A DNA stretch of 64,000 nucleotides from assembly GCF_030272615.1 (NCBI RefSeq), contig NC_081409.1, positions 525,861,475 through 525,925,474 on the forward strand. The letters run 5' to 3'. This DNA comes from Cryptomeria japonica. Its lineage: Eukaryota > Streptophyta > Pinopsida > Cupressales > Cupressaceae. The notes beneath the pieces are model-generated. The model saw only the letters and a list, made by a program, of their open reading frames with translations, was not told where the DNA came from and made no database searches. Every line of letters begins with the position of its first letter. The first letter of the stretch is position 1. Below, piece after piece: positions 13,143 through 24,345 of this stretch. A program made the position numbers and the translations under genes.

Positions 13143-13487
13143 TTAAGGAAAAGCACCAAGCTCAAAATGATAAGAAGACAGAGCATTATCCAAATCAGAA
13201 GCAGAATAAAAAGAGGGATGAAAGTATGCTTCCAATAATGCCCGAACCAAAGAAGCAGACAAGAGCATATCCATACACACAGTAATAAAACGAGAAGCAA
13301 ATTTAGCAAGGAAAATATTAGCATTCTCCACCAACCACCGTCTGCCCACCACCTTGCGAATAGCAAGAGTAAACTCCAAAGAATGAAGTTTAAACAACCT
13401 ACCAAGATTCTCATCATCAAAGGCATGAGGATCCTAAAAATCACACTACTTAACATGCAAATAAATTTTGTAACCAGCAGCCTCCAT
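13143..13487 (-). pseudogene. Decayed third ORF of LINE-2
   Basis: A frame of 115 codons runs from an ATG at 13487 to a TAA at 13143, interrupted only by two TAG codons near its start. It encodes a mixed, soluble-looking protein (…LGRLFKLHSLEFTLAIRK…, then SASDLDNALSSYHFELGAF near the end) with none of the low-complexity character of the neighbouring shadow frames. After a frameshift, coding-like sequence (LIFDKYDDTMFALVAFLDHV) continues to about 12960. I do not recognise the family. LINE-3 and LINE-4 also carry coding-like sequence in this position. Confidence 0.45.
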
Positions 13488-13557
13488 CACAAAAAAAATG
13501 CAAGGAAAAATAAGACAAAAAGCAGAATGTCGCGAGCATATAAAAGAGAAGAGAAAC

Positions 13558-13965
13558 ATCATTAATAATTAAGCTTATCGCACAAACAGCCATAGAATGA
13601 CACAAGTATAACATAAATGATTCAAGATTAAGGATCCACACAAGCCATATTCCAAACAACATACCAACAAGCACACATAGACCACCACCTTTGAGGAAGA
13701 TAATTAATAAACAATGCCTACATAAAAAGAAATGAGAAGCATCATTAATAAGAAAGCATTGGACCCACAGCCATTAAATGATAGGAAATGATACAAGGTC
13801 AGATATTCACACGAGCCAAATCCCAATCGCCATGCCAACAAGCACACACAAGTCGCCACATCAGAGGACGAAAATCATTAAACAATGCCAAGTAACAAAG
13901 ATATTGTGCCAACCGCCACATCTGAGGATGATAATCACTAAACAATGCCGAGTAACAGAGATATC
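13558..13965. repeat. Imperfect 182 bp tandem repeat within LINE-2
   Basis: Units start catcattaat at 13558 and 13740. Both contain a gccaacaagcacaca-like and an aaacaatgcc word. A partial third unit (13907-13965) repeats the last part. The array belongs to the LINE-2 3' region. Confidence 0.7.
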
Positions 13966-14217
13966 ATATGAGCATGGTAGTACAAGAGATATGAAACCCC
14001 TCAATCAGTACGGTACCCCATGAAACAAATCAGCTCAAGAGCTAAGAACCGGCCAACACATCCCTTGAAATTATGAACAAGCATGCAAATTTAATGTAAT
14101 GAAGTAAAGAGGCCAAAAAAGCCCCTTACATCATCCCACTAAAATGCATACATATTAACAAATCCAAGCAAAATGCAAGATCGAGGCAAAGCTAAAGAGT
14201 ATGACCAAAAGGGAAAC

Positions 14218-14700
14218 TTATGACCTCGAAGGCAAAGGAGGCAAACAATTCTCATCAATATCTACCAAAGATTGAATATTCTCATTTAAGGCCTTATTCG
14301 CCAAAAAATCAGCGATGAAATTAGCCTCTCTATAACAATGAGAAATAGAAAAAGAGTTAAATAACTTAAGCTGCGAGAAAACCTTATCCAACCAGTATTA
14401 TAAATGCCTAGAATTACAAGTTTGATTAGTAATCACATAAAATATCACTAAAGAATCTCCTTCAATCACAACATCTTTAAGATTTAATGAAATTAGCAAA
14501 TCTAACCCAGCAGAGAGAGCATAAATTTTTGCCACATTATTAGTCCCATCTGGAATACACTAACACCTAGCTTTAATAATGATGGAACTATCATCAGTAA
14601 CCACAACCCCAATAGAAGATTTCTTCGGATTGCCACGAGAAGCACCATCAAAATTTAACTTAAACTTGAATCTGGGAGGGGGTAACCAACACACCTCTTT
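14218..14700 (-). pseudogene. LINE-2 RNase H domain
   Basis: On the minus strand the frame reads KLNFDGASRGNPKKSSIGVV, then VVIEGDSLVIFYV, then HCYREANFIADFLANKA, and stops with TAA at 14218-14220. These are the hallmark blocks of the plant reverse-transcriptase-associated RNase H (RVT_3 type): the first catalytic Asp in FDGASRGNP, an Asp in EGDS, and the C-terminal H..REAN.(I/A)AD.LA motif. RNase H would remove RNA from the RNA/DNA hybrid. In-frame stops occur (for example after IIIKARC). It shares its frame with the zinc-binding region upstream. Confidence 0.85.
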
Positions 14701-15564
14701 TCAGTTAATTGAAGAAATCATTTTCTTAGAAATAGCCCCCTGAGAAGGAAGTAAATGCAAAGCCAACCATTGCCTCATGATCCAGCTATCCCAAGAGGTG
14801 AAAGTGCATCTAGAGCTCATACCTTTATAAATAAAAGCCAAAGCAGATTCAAAAATGGATTTCTCAATACAGAAAAGAACATCTGACAGTGAGAAAACCA
14901 TCTTCCTAAAGATTCTATTGTTCCTTTCTAGTCAAATCTTCCAAATTAGAATAGAAGGGATAATAATCCACAAACAAGCATAAAAAGAATATGAACATAA
15001 AGATGACCAACCCCTAAATTGGGACCGAAGATCCCTACATAACGCCACAGACCAATTTAATTTATCAAAAATCCAATACCAACATTCTGAAGCAAAAGGA
15101 CAATGAAGAAAAAGATGATCAGCCAATTCCAAGAAACAACCACACAAAACACAAGGAAAGACAATAGTGATGCCAAATCTATCCAACCGCATACCAGTGA
15201 GAACTCTATCCTAGACAGCTAGCCATGCAAAAGTTCCTGCTTTTGGAAGACAGGCGATGTGCCAAAATAGTCTAGAGGGCCATACATCCCCCCTACAATT
15301 AGTAGATAAATACTTATATCCATCTTTAACCAAATACTCCTCAGACTTAGAATGAACCCAAATTAGCTCATCATCAGAATCAGAAAAGACAAGTTGATGC
15401 TTACTTAATTCCTCAACATATGCAGACTTGAGCTCTTGATCAACTGGGAAAGAATCTATTGATTTCCATCTGGCAATTGGCACAGGACCAGAAAACTCCA
15501 CATAAAAATAATGAGCCACAAAATGCCCCAAGAATATTTTAATTGAGACATGAGAATCGTCCAA
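14701..15564 (-). pseudogene. LINE-2 zinc-binding region between RT and RNase H
   Basis: The segment contains CVLCGCFLELADHLFLHCPF, matching the C..C....E...HLF..C pattern of the zf-RVT domain that follows the polymerase in plant LINEs. Upstream text WHIACLPKAGTFAWLAV is the usual W....P.K...F.WL block. This region lies one frame away from the polymerase; the frameshift is between about 15565 and 15623. Confidence 0.75.
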
Positions 15565-15623
15565 TCTCTAAGACTAGTCAGAGCAGAAAAACCATTCCAA
15601 ACCTCCTCCTAAAATCTAGCTTT

Positions 15624-17225
15624 TCAACCATTGTGCACAAGCCAAGATAAACCAGGAAAAATAACAGATCTACATTCAGACATGAGATTCCAAATTGCAG
15701 AACCCTTGGGAAGTGAGGAGGTAGTAAAAATAGCCTCCCTGGGACAATCTCCTAAATATTTAGCAAATAAAATAGATGCCCACTTAGAAGAAGGTTGTTT
15801 ATATAATTTCCACACTAACTTAGCTCCTAAAGCCAAATTCTGCTTACTTAAATCTCTAATACCAACACCTCCCCTATCCTTTAGAGAGAAAACCTTATCC
15901 CAAGCCAACAAAGGAATTTGAGCCCTATTATTCACATTATCATTCCACAAGAATGACCTTAGAATTGACTATAAATTATTAATTGCTTTCTTGGGAGCCT
16001 TTAAAATGAACATCAGATAAATAGGAACCACATTCAAAATAGCCTTAATAAGCACTATCTTACCTGGAAAAGTAAGCCACTTATGAGTTAAAGAAAGAGT
16101 CCTTGATGAAACGGAAGCAGAGATTCTATCCCAAAAGTTATGCTTTTCAGAACCAATATAAAAAGGAATCCCTAAATACTTGCAAGGAAATTGACCAACA
16201 TTAAAACCCCAAAAGTTAACCAACCTCAATTGTACCAAGGGAGAAACATTAAGAAAGAAAACCTTAGATGTATCACTATTCACCTTCTGACCAGAGAAAG
16301 CTGAATAATCTATAATAATCTTACTAATAACTTTTGCCTCATTCATAGTGGCATGTCCAAACAGTAAAGTATCATTTACAAAAAGACATTGTGAGTGTCT
16401 AATAGCCATATTTGGGATACTAATACCCTTCCAAAGACCATTCTCCCTTGTAGCCAAGATAGCTCTGCTAAAGGCTTCAGCCAAGATAATAAACAAGAAA
16501 CAAGACACGGGATCTCCTTGCCTAAGGCCTCTGGAAGAAGCAAAAAAACCACACGGAGAGCCATTCAAAATCATAGAAAACCTAGCAGTAGAAATACATG
16601 CATGAATCCATCTCACCCACTTGACCCCCAAACTAAACTTTTTAAGAACAGACAATAGAGCTTGACAGCTAACCCTCTCATAAGATTTCATCATATCTAA
16701 CTTAAGAATCAAAGAATGAATAGAAAGATGAGAGATAGAATGCAAAACCTCATGAGCCACAATGACCCCTTCTGCAGTCTCACTACCAGGAACAAAACCA
16801 CCTTGCTCACTCGAAATAATCTAGGGGATGAGCTTGGCAAGTCTCACAAAGATTGCCTTAGTAATTATCTTATATAATGTATTACATAAAGCAATTGGAC
16901 GAAAATCTACAAAAGACTTAGGATTCTCTGTTTTAGGAATGGTGGCAATAAGAGTAGTGTTTAATTCTTTCAGAATAGACCTATTACACATAGCCTCCTC
17001 TAAGACAAGAAGAAGCTCATCCCCAAGAAAAGACCAACACTTTTGAAATAACAGAGCAGTAACATCTAGCCCTGGAGCCTTGTCATGCGCCATAGAAAAA
17101 ACAACCTCTTTAACCTCATGACTGGAAAAAGGACCCATTAGCATTTTATTATCCTCTACAAAAATAAGTTGAGGAATAACCGAAGCAAAACTATCATCAA
17201 AAGCAAAATTTTCTTCAGTCAACAA
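15624..17225 (-). pseudogene. LINE-2 reverse transcriptase domain
   Basis: Polymerase blocks appear in order: MAHDKAPGLDV, then TLIATIPKTENPKSFVDFRP and IALCNTLYKIITK, then KLDMMKSYERV, then GLRQGDPVSCFLFIILAEAF, then FVNDTLLFG, then KYLGIPFYIG. This is a typical plant L1-type polymerase, which would copy the element RNA at the nicked target. The catalytic blocks are damaged: the first aspartate block reads SYERV where AYDRV is usual, and FVND replaces F(A/V)DD. In-frame stops separate the parts, for example just before 16760. One frame is kept from 17225 to 15624. Confidence 0.9.
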
Positions 17226-17582
17226 AGATTTAAAAAACCTGACAGCCTCAGAGGCAATATCCTTCTCCTCAGAAAGAAATACCCCATAAGAATCTTGAAT
17301 ACAAGAAATCCTACTCTTCTGACGTTTTATTTTGGTAGATGAATGCAGAAATTTAGTGTTCCTATCTCCTTCAACAAGCCATAAATCCCTATATTTTTGC
17401 CGCCAATAGATTTCTTCATGAGAAAGAACTTCCTCAAGCTAAGAATTTAACAATTTGTGCTTAGCAAAGGCAGCAAACTCCATCCCAATATTCATAACCA
17501 TAGTATTTAAGGCTTCAAGCTCCTTTTGAATTCTAGATTTTTGAGAAAAAAATATGTTTAAAATGCAAGACATTCCAGGACT

Positions 17583-18452
17583 TTATCTTTTCTTTAATAA
17601 ATGAAAGCTTTTTGACAAAATGAAACATTCTAGTTCTAGAAATAAAAGGGGTCGAGGTCCACCAAGATTCCAAGAGCATGAGAAAAGAATGATCTCTAAA
17701 CCACATAGGCTCAAATTTAAATGAATTTTTCTAGGAGCCCTATCATCTAAAATAGACAACATAATTGGGAAATGATCAAAGCCTGAATTAGGCAAAACCA
17801 TAGAAACAACATTCACATCCGAAGAAATCCAATTTTCAGAAATCAAAAACCAATCAAGTCTTTCTGCAATTTGTGAAAAATCTTTCCTCATGTTAGTCCA
17901 AGTAAAAGGACCATTTAGATTTTTACAATCCAACAAACAATTATTGTAAATGAAAGTAGTAAAATCAACCACAATACGTTTATTCGGTAAAATGCCCCCA
18001 ATTTTATCATCCTCACAAGAAATAGCATTAAAATCTCCACCAAAATTCACAAACTTCCTCTGAAGGGGGGAGGAGATAACAGTTAAAGAATCCCAGAGAG
18101 CTCTTTTCCCCAAGATAGACATTGGACCATAAACATTAAATAACCAGAATTTAACATTAGAAACCTTGCTTTTTACCAACGCCAACATCCAAAAAGGAGC
18201 AGAAAAAACCAGAGATAATTCAATAGAAACATCATTCCAAAGAAACGCTAAACCTCTAAAAGCCCCCGCAGAGGGAGAAACACAAAATCTCCAAGTCTTC
18301 CAATTAGAAAACAAAAACCCAGCACCTTGCACACTTAATTTAGTTTCTTGCAACATAAGAACATCACACTTCATTAAGTCCAACTGTGACTTAATCAAGT
18401 GTCTCTTGTTAGGGGTGTTTAAGCCCCTAACATTCCAAGAACTAACCTTCAT
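17583..18452 (-). pseudogene. LINE-2 endonuclease domain, start of ORF2
   Basis: The frame opens MKVSSWNVRGLN, then LQETKL, GGDFNAI, GPFTWTN, ERLDWFL and FDHFPIMLS. These are the conserved blocks of the apurinic-type endonuclease (exonuclease/endonuclease/phosphatase fold) that nicks target DNA for LINE integration; the catalytic Glu, Asp-Asn and terminal Asp-His are all present. After about 17690 the reading continues in another frame (PFKFEPMWFRDHSFLMLLES), so there is a frameshift. The start codon region is duplicated (83 bp tandem repeat at 18424-18588). Confidence 0.9.
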
Positions 18453-18588
18453 TGTCCTTGAGGGGAGGCATTATCTCCCCTCTTTTCAATAGAATCACCA
18501 AAAACGCCCCTAACATTCCAAGAAATAACCTTCATTGTCCTTGAGGGGAGGCATTATCTCCCCTCTTTTCAATAGAATCACCAAAACC
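18424..18588. repeat. 83 bp tandem duplication at the ORF2 start of LINE-2
   Basis: The segment 18424-18506 is repeated at 18507-18588 with very few differences. Each copy contains an ATG followed by KV(S/I)SWNVRG on the minus strand, so the first residues of the endonuclease exist twice. The outer copy soon meets a stop (…ASPQGQ stop). Confidence 0.9.
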
Positions 18589-18612
18589 AACTTTACCCAC
18601 CCCAAAAGATGC

Positions 18613-20410
18613 CTAAAGACTACGTTTGGAAGCAAGTGACCTTGTAAAAGGAGGACTAAACTTTGTTTTTCTTTTCATAGAACCAAAACCCGGGCTCAAA
18701 AGAGTAGACTGAATTCCAACATCTATTTCCAACTGAGTATAAAACGCCTTTGGCTTCCTACCCCACTTCGCAGGAGAAGGTAAAGGAGAGGAAGGAGACA
18801 AAGGAGTTTGAACCAAAGGCTTGTTAATTACAGGATCAAATTCGACCCTATTGACCCTGTTAATTTCGAAAGGATTGCAATTCGGGGGGATAAACAAGGA
18901 ATAATTCAAATTAATCAAGTCTTGATCAATCGCATCAACCACCTTATCAGTAACATCATTATTTAAAGTGATATTATGTTTAGAAACAAGCCTCTGAACT
19001 TGAGAAATTAAACCCTCATCCAGAGCAAGAAAAGGCAACTCAAACCCATGAACCAAAGGGTCCGACTCCCCCTGAGGCAATCCACCCCCAATTCCTTAGG
19101 TAGGTTTAGAAAAATTCATAATCACTCCCCCTTCATTAGGGATCCCTAGGTGAGAATCTAATCCAACAGGAACATTAGCTTTCTGCAAAACATCCTCCAC
19201 AGGGAGAGATGCACCCCCAAGGGGGACAAATTTCTCCTGAATAGAAACCCCTATAGGATTGTTTAACTTTGACAGGCAAACAGGGTGGGAATAAAGGTGC
19301 CTTCAATTTTCATGGCCGAAACAAGAATCAAGGTTATCAACGTCTTTATTAGTAGATTTTGAGGGCCGAACCACCTTTTCACGAAAAGACAAACCTTTAA
19401 GGGTAGCAAATAAAGGAGAATCCATAACCACGAATGACTTGACAAACTAGTCAGAATCACGAACAATGCTCTATCGCCAAATCCCATCAATAGACTTTAA
19501 ATTACAATTACAAGGAACCACAAAGGATGAGGTAAGTAACACACAAATTTCAACCCTAAAAACCCTATCCTCAAATACCGATGCGAATGAATAAACTTTC
19601 CAAAGGAATCCCCAATTCTTTGTAAAGTATCGGGATCAAAAAATTCATATAGAAGCCCAGGAAGTGAAAACCAAGTAGGGATAGTTTCAACAATACCTTG
19701 AGAAGTTAAGAAAAAAGGTTTCCAACTCTCTACAAAAACTAAATTATGACCAAACAAAAAAATGACTTTTCAAGGGCCTTCTGTTTAGCACCCTCAGAAT
19801 CAAAGATAATAATGAAAGAGCTCGAAGAGAGAACCTGAAAATAAAGCGTACCATACCAGAGTAAATGAATCTTATGGTGAAGCTTTGAGAGCAAAATATT
19901 ATCACCCCAAACCTAACTTAATATAGCCAAAGAATGCAAATCCCTAGCTTTCTTGTCGAATGGGGCTTTAGTCGCAAAGATACAGGGAATCGACAACCAT
20001 ACCTTATCCACCGAATTCTCCTTACCCAAAGGCTTGTCCTTATCAAGAGTTATTGTAGTAGCCAAAGATGGTCGTAAAACCCCTGTGGAATTTTCAACAG
20101 TCGCCTTGCCGGAGCCCGCAACATTTTTAGGGTTATTTCCAGGCCCCACATTTCATCGAAAATTTGAAGGTGAGTCCTAAGAGGATTTTCGGTTAGGACT
20201 TGCGACTTTCCTCTTTCGCGGATGAAAAAAACCCTTGAAGTAATTAGACCTCAACCACCTACTATCCTTGCGACGCCATTCTTTCTTCTCCAAAGCAAGC
20301 ACATCAACCCACTTCCCATTCCGAAACACCCATTGAGGAATATGATCACCTTGCAGACCAAAGGGATCCAAGGGAGGAAGAGGATCGTCAAGGGCATCTT
20401 CGCCCCAGCT
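18613..20410 (-). pseudogene. LINE-2 ORF1 remnant
   Basis: Fragments in three frames lie between the 5' end and ORF2. The middle part (19757-19497) reads WKPFFLTSQGIVETIPTWFS followed by LPGLLYEFFDPDTLQRIG, the pattern of the DUF4283-type domain common in plant LINE ORF1 proteins. The N-terminal part (20371-20177) is basic (KKEWRRKDSRW, RKRKVASPNRKSS), and the C-terminal part (19080-18613) is a hydrophilic linker. ORF1 proteins bind the element RNA. The usual zinc knuckle is not visible. The first frame has no ATG; it opens after a stop near 20410. Several frameshifts make this a pseudogene. Confidence 0.65.
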
Positions 20411-20440
20411 TGAATTTCACATCCGAACACTAGACTGTGA

Positions 20441-21547
20441 AATGTTGATTGATAGTTGAACTGTTGATTTGGAGGTGGAACTGAATAGATTGAATTGTTA
20501 ATTGTGTTAACTAATTTAATTGTTAATAATTTTTACTATATTGATATTTTTAAATATGAAAAGATACTTTAACATAATTTTAATTTATTTAAGTAATTAA
20601 ATTTTAGAAACATTGTAGAATTGAAAATATAAAAACATCTGTATTCCCATTCATTAATTTTTTTATATCTTAGAAATAAATCTTTCAAAGAAATTTCAAA
20701 AAAAAAATTATTACTATCTTCATATTTATAAGTAGAAAAAGATAATTCTTATATAATCTCAATTTATTTTAAATAATTAGATTATAGAAACATCACGGAA
20801 TTGATAATTAAATTATAGAAACATCATGGAATTAAGAATTGAATGTAAAGGAAACAAACATATATTTTAATATTAATTTTGATATTATATTGATATTTAT
20901 AAATATGGAAAAATACTTTTGACATAATTCTGTAATTTCTTTCAGAAACGTAATGGAATTGAGAATTGAAAACACTTAATTATTTTTTAGCATTGGCATG
21001 AAGATAATAGCTTTCCAATTAAAATAATTTCAATTTTTTTATTGAAAGAATCAATGATGATATTTTAACATAAATTTACCCAAAAAAGTTGTATTTTTTA
21101 TGTTTTACGTGTGCAAAAAGTTGTATTCCTTGTTGTCTAGATGTTGATATGTTGATTGAAGGTGAAAGTGATCATTATCAATAAAATTTATAAAATCAAC
21201 ATTATCATCTATTATTTCTTCAAATTCAAGATTACTACCAATTACATCTACAAAATCAGAATTTCCATCCAAGTTTCTCAATCTTTCCATAATCATGCAT
21301 ATAACAAGACCTAATTAAAAGTTAGAGATTTGTCTACTTGAAGATAATCTTTTTTGCAACTATACATAAACAAAGACTTGATTAAAGATTGTGATGAGAT
21401 AATTCACTCAGTAAAATCTATCTGTCCTTGTCTAGATTGCATTGTGAATTTGCAACCTTAACTTAAAGGATAATATATAAGACAAATTATTTAATCAAAT
21501 GAAGTTTACCACTTTCCTCAAGAAACTCTACCTATAAGATATACTAT
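20441..21547. other. AT-rich dispersed repeat and non-coding DNA right of LINE-2
   Basis: From about 20510 to 20990 the same AT-rich repeat found at 11661-12489 resumes, including actatattgatatt and a repeated atggaattaagaattgaat word. The rest shows no gene. A 63-codon acidic frame on the minus strand at 21105-21296 has no recognisable domain. Confidence 0.55.
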
Positions 21548-21730
21548 ACTAGCATATATACCTTAAACTTTAATTTAATCTAAATAAAATACACCAAGAG
21601 ATATCCTTCTCGAGGTGCCTATTTGACTCTACGGTGTAATTTTATTAAAATTAAAATAGGCACCTCAAGAAGGATATCTCTCGACGCATTTTATATAGAT
21701 TAAATTAAAATTTAAGGTATATATGCTAGT
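21548..21730. repeat. Fold-back element: 77 bp inverted repeat, 29 bp loop
   Basis: The left arm (21548-21624, starting actagcatatata) and right arm (21654-21730, ending tatatatgctagt) are reverse complements at about 70 of 77 positions. Most mismatches are transitions. The transcript would fold into one long hairpin. It resembles a hairpin MITE; a small-RNA precursor is an alternative. No target duplication is evident. Confidence 0.9.
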
Positions 21731-21930
21731 GGCAGTCGCGCGACGCAACATGGAAAACATAAAATAAACCAATATATAATTATATAGTATCTTTTTATTT
21801 AAATAAATTAAATTATAATATTATTATGTGGAGATATGTGAAATTTATATATCTATTTAGACTATTTTAAATAATATATGTGTTGCAAGATCAAAGCAAA
21901 TACTAAAATCTAAGATATATTAAAATTTAT

Positions 21931-22636
21931 TTAATGGCAAGTATTATGGTTATGGTTAGCATTAGGGTTAAGGTTAGTGTTATGGTCGAGGAAAAGGTTT
22001 ACATCATGGTTTGGGTTAGGGTTATGATAATGGTTAGGGTTTACATCATGGTTAGGGTTAGCATCAATGTTAGGTTTAGGTTCTGGTTTAGGATTATGGT
22101 TAGGGTTAGGGTTTAGTGTCAAGGATATAATTAGGGTTAGGGTTATAATTTTAACTGGGGTTATTTTTAGGATTGGGATTTGGTTCATGGTTATGTTTTG
22201 GATCACAGTTAAGGTTAGTATTATGGTCAGGATTAAGGTTTACATCATGGTTAGGGTTATGATTAGGGTTAGTGTTTAAGGTTATGGTTATGACAATGGT
22301 TAAGGTGTATATCATTGTCAGGGTTAGCATCAAGGTTAGGGTTTGATTTTGTTTTAGGATTATGGTTAGGGTTAGGGTATACAAAATCTTATGTCTAGGA
22401 TTATGCTTAGGGTTAGTATTTAGCGTTAAGGTTAGTTTATGGTTAGGATATAGTGTTAGGGTTATAGTTATGTTTACAGTTTACATCAAAGTTAGGGTTA
22501 GAATAAGGGTTATGGTTCACTTACATTAAGGTTAGGATTCAATTACTATTAAAGTTCAATTACGATTAAGGTTTGGGGTAGATTAAGGTTAGGAATAGAT
22601 TAGGATTAAAGTTCAATTTGGGTTAGAGTTAAGTTT
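21931..22636. repeat. Degenerate telomere-like array
   Basis: Dense ggttagggtt, ggttagggtttacatcatgg and similar words run for about 700 bp. The open frames seen on both strands (for example MVRVRV-type repeats) are translations of the repeat and not genes. Confidence 0.75.
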
Positions 22637-22639
22637 AGG

Positions 22640-23760
22640 CACTACTGTATTCGACTCCAATTTCCAATGAATGTTTGGTGACATAGCGACGAAATATTAT
22701 CTAATTACCGACGAAACCTTGGTTTGAATTTTGTCGATGGAATTTCATCAATGTAACGACATTTCCTTTTTTTGTCGGTCAACGGAAAGGGAAAAAATTT
22801 CGGTGTTCGTCGCAAATTTTCGTCCATCTATTGACAAAAAAAACCACAGAGCGTTGAAAAATGTCTGTTTGAAATCATCGAAAATACATCGAACTATCAT
22901 CTATTTTTCGATGAGGTGGAGCAAACTTTCATTGTCATTTCGACGAAATCAACGTCGCATGTACAACAACCTCGTCGGAAATGTTTTTGGTTCGTCGGGC
23001 TCTGTATGTTGAAGGTTGGATGACAATAAATGATCAGAATAACTTTTAGAAACATTGTACCCCTTTTAAGTTATCCCAACAGTATTAGCGTGGTCGATGA
23101 GTTGTTGTTCGGGATAGCTATTACGATTCTATGTTTTCGGAATTGACTTGTGTTGTCAGGATAAATATTTTGATAGAACTATCCTTTTGGTGACCAATAT
23201 AGCTATGCCAAAAAGTTCATCTTTGAGGAAGTTTTTTATCGGTTTAAGATATGCTAATATCTATTTTGGTCGAAGTTGCGACAAAACAGGACAGTTTAAA
23301 AAAAAAACCGATCAAAAATAATTTTAGTGGAAGCATATCAGGATAATTTACCGATGGTTAGTTTTTGGCTCGACAAGATTTATCGAGATAGCTTAGCTGA
23401 TGGCCAGGAGATCGAAATAGTTTCTATTGTCAATTGAAAGTTTTTTGTACTATTCTGATACTATAAATCTAGCCGATGAGTCTTGATCGGTATAGCTATG
23501 TCGATAGTGTTCCGAGGTGCATTTTCAGAATAAGTCTATATTATCGGTTTATCCTTTTCATGCAATTCTGATAGTGTTGGGGATTTTGATGGCATTGCGT
23601 TTCAGGATACCAATGCCAATAGAGGAGAATTGACAATATGTCATCAGAATGACTTATACTATCATTTTAGCAGGTTTTTGTTATGCCAATAGTGTAATAG
23701 TACATTGCCACATGATGGAAGCTACACGGAACATCATTAATTTGTAGTAATAGGATAATG
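22640..23760. mobile_element. Candidate CACTA transposon end with subterminal repeats
   Basis: cactactgtattcgact starts at 22640 right at the edge of the telomere-like array. It is followed by about 1 kb rich in cgacgaaa, gtcgatg, tctgatagtg and atgccaatag words in both orientations, the layout of CACTA/En-Spm subterminal regions. The En/Spm-type gene lies to the right, transcribed toward this end. I did not find the matching TAGTG terminus or a 3 bp target duplication in the window, so this is a candidate only. Confidence 0.35.
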
Positions 23761-24199
23761 TAATGAAATAAACAACTTAGTGCTTAGCAATTAAGAATCA
23801 AAAGTAGAGAGTCAAAAGTATCAGAGCATTTATATGCACATCAAGATAACATGAATAATGAATATTGATATCAGAAATACATAAAGTTGCTGAATCATAT
23901 GACAGTTGGTCATCATGTTACCAAAACTCCATTTCCTTATACTTCCTCCTTTTGAAATTGTATTCTAATGAATGGAAAGATATTTATCAACATTCCCTGT
24001 TATATATAAGACTATTTGAAACCAAATAACATTATATCCTTGGAGTATTGTTGTCACAGAGATCTAAAACATGAAGGAAAATGACAAATTTTATTAGTTT
24101 TCATTGTCGAATCTCCTTACAAACCTCCACACCTACCATCTCTCGATGGAATCATGTTAAATATACCTTCATAGACTATCCCCATACCCAATAATATAA

Positions 24200-24345
24200 C
24201 ATTAATCATTCATTCATCCATTCATAACATATGACATTCATTCATTCATCCATTAATAACATATAAAATTCATTCATTAACATATAACATTCATTCATTA
24301 ACATATTTGCATTCATTCATTAACATATAACATTGATTCTTTCAA
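24200..24345. repeat. Tandem repeat of ~21-29 bp units
   Basis: Units of the form ttcattcatt(cat)(ccatt)aacatataacat recur about six times with small differences. Confidence 0.75.

Larger units (their letters stand above)
12490..14217 (-). other. LINE-2 region downstream of RNase H
   Basis: Between the RNase H stop codon and the A-rich tail lie 1.7 kb. LINE-1 in the same window has only about 150 bp here. The region contains 182 bp tandem repeats and a decayed ORF, both listed separately. Several hydrophobic open frames on the minus strand (for example 13088-13456 and 12420-12818) read through non-coding T-rich sequence and are not credible proteins. Confidence 0.6.
12490..20440 (-). mobile_element. 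LINE-2, L1-type non-LTR retrotransposon, decayed
   Basis: Reading leftward from about 20440 the element holds ORF1, then ORF2 with endonuclease, reverse transcriptase, a zinc-binding region and RNase H, then an unusually long 1.7 kb tail region with a third decayed ORF, and an A-rich 3' end (T-rich on the plus strand, about 12490-12506). The order is that of plant L1-type LINEs. Frameshifts and stop codons make it non-functional. I could not identify the target-site duplication with certainty; the 5' boundary is placed where ORF1 gives way to the AT-rich repeat. Confidence 0.85.

Noticed and set aside
13088-13456. 122-codon Leu-rich minus-strand frame resembling a membrane protein
   Set aside because: It overlaps, in another frame, the more credible third ORF of LINE-2; T-rich codons explain the hydrophobicity.
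16348-16658. Plus-strand frames across the LINE-2 polymerase
   Set aside because: Antisense shadows of the reverse transcriptase.
21105-21296. Acidic 63-codon minus-strand frame
   Set aside because: Has some protein-like composition but no family, neighbours or splice context that would support a gene.
21931-22384. Frames on both strands inside the telomere-like array
   Set aside because: Low-complexity translations of the repeat (MVRVRV or NPNHNPNP types).
22731-23012. 93-codon plus-strand frame at the candidate CACTA end
   Set aside because: Lies among subterminal repeats, on the strand opposite the transposon gene, with no recognisable domain.
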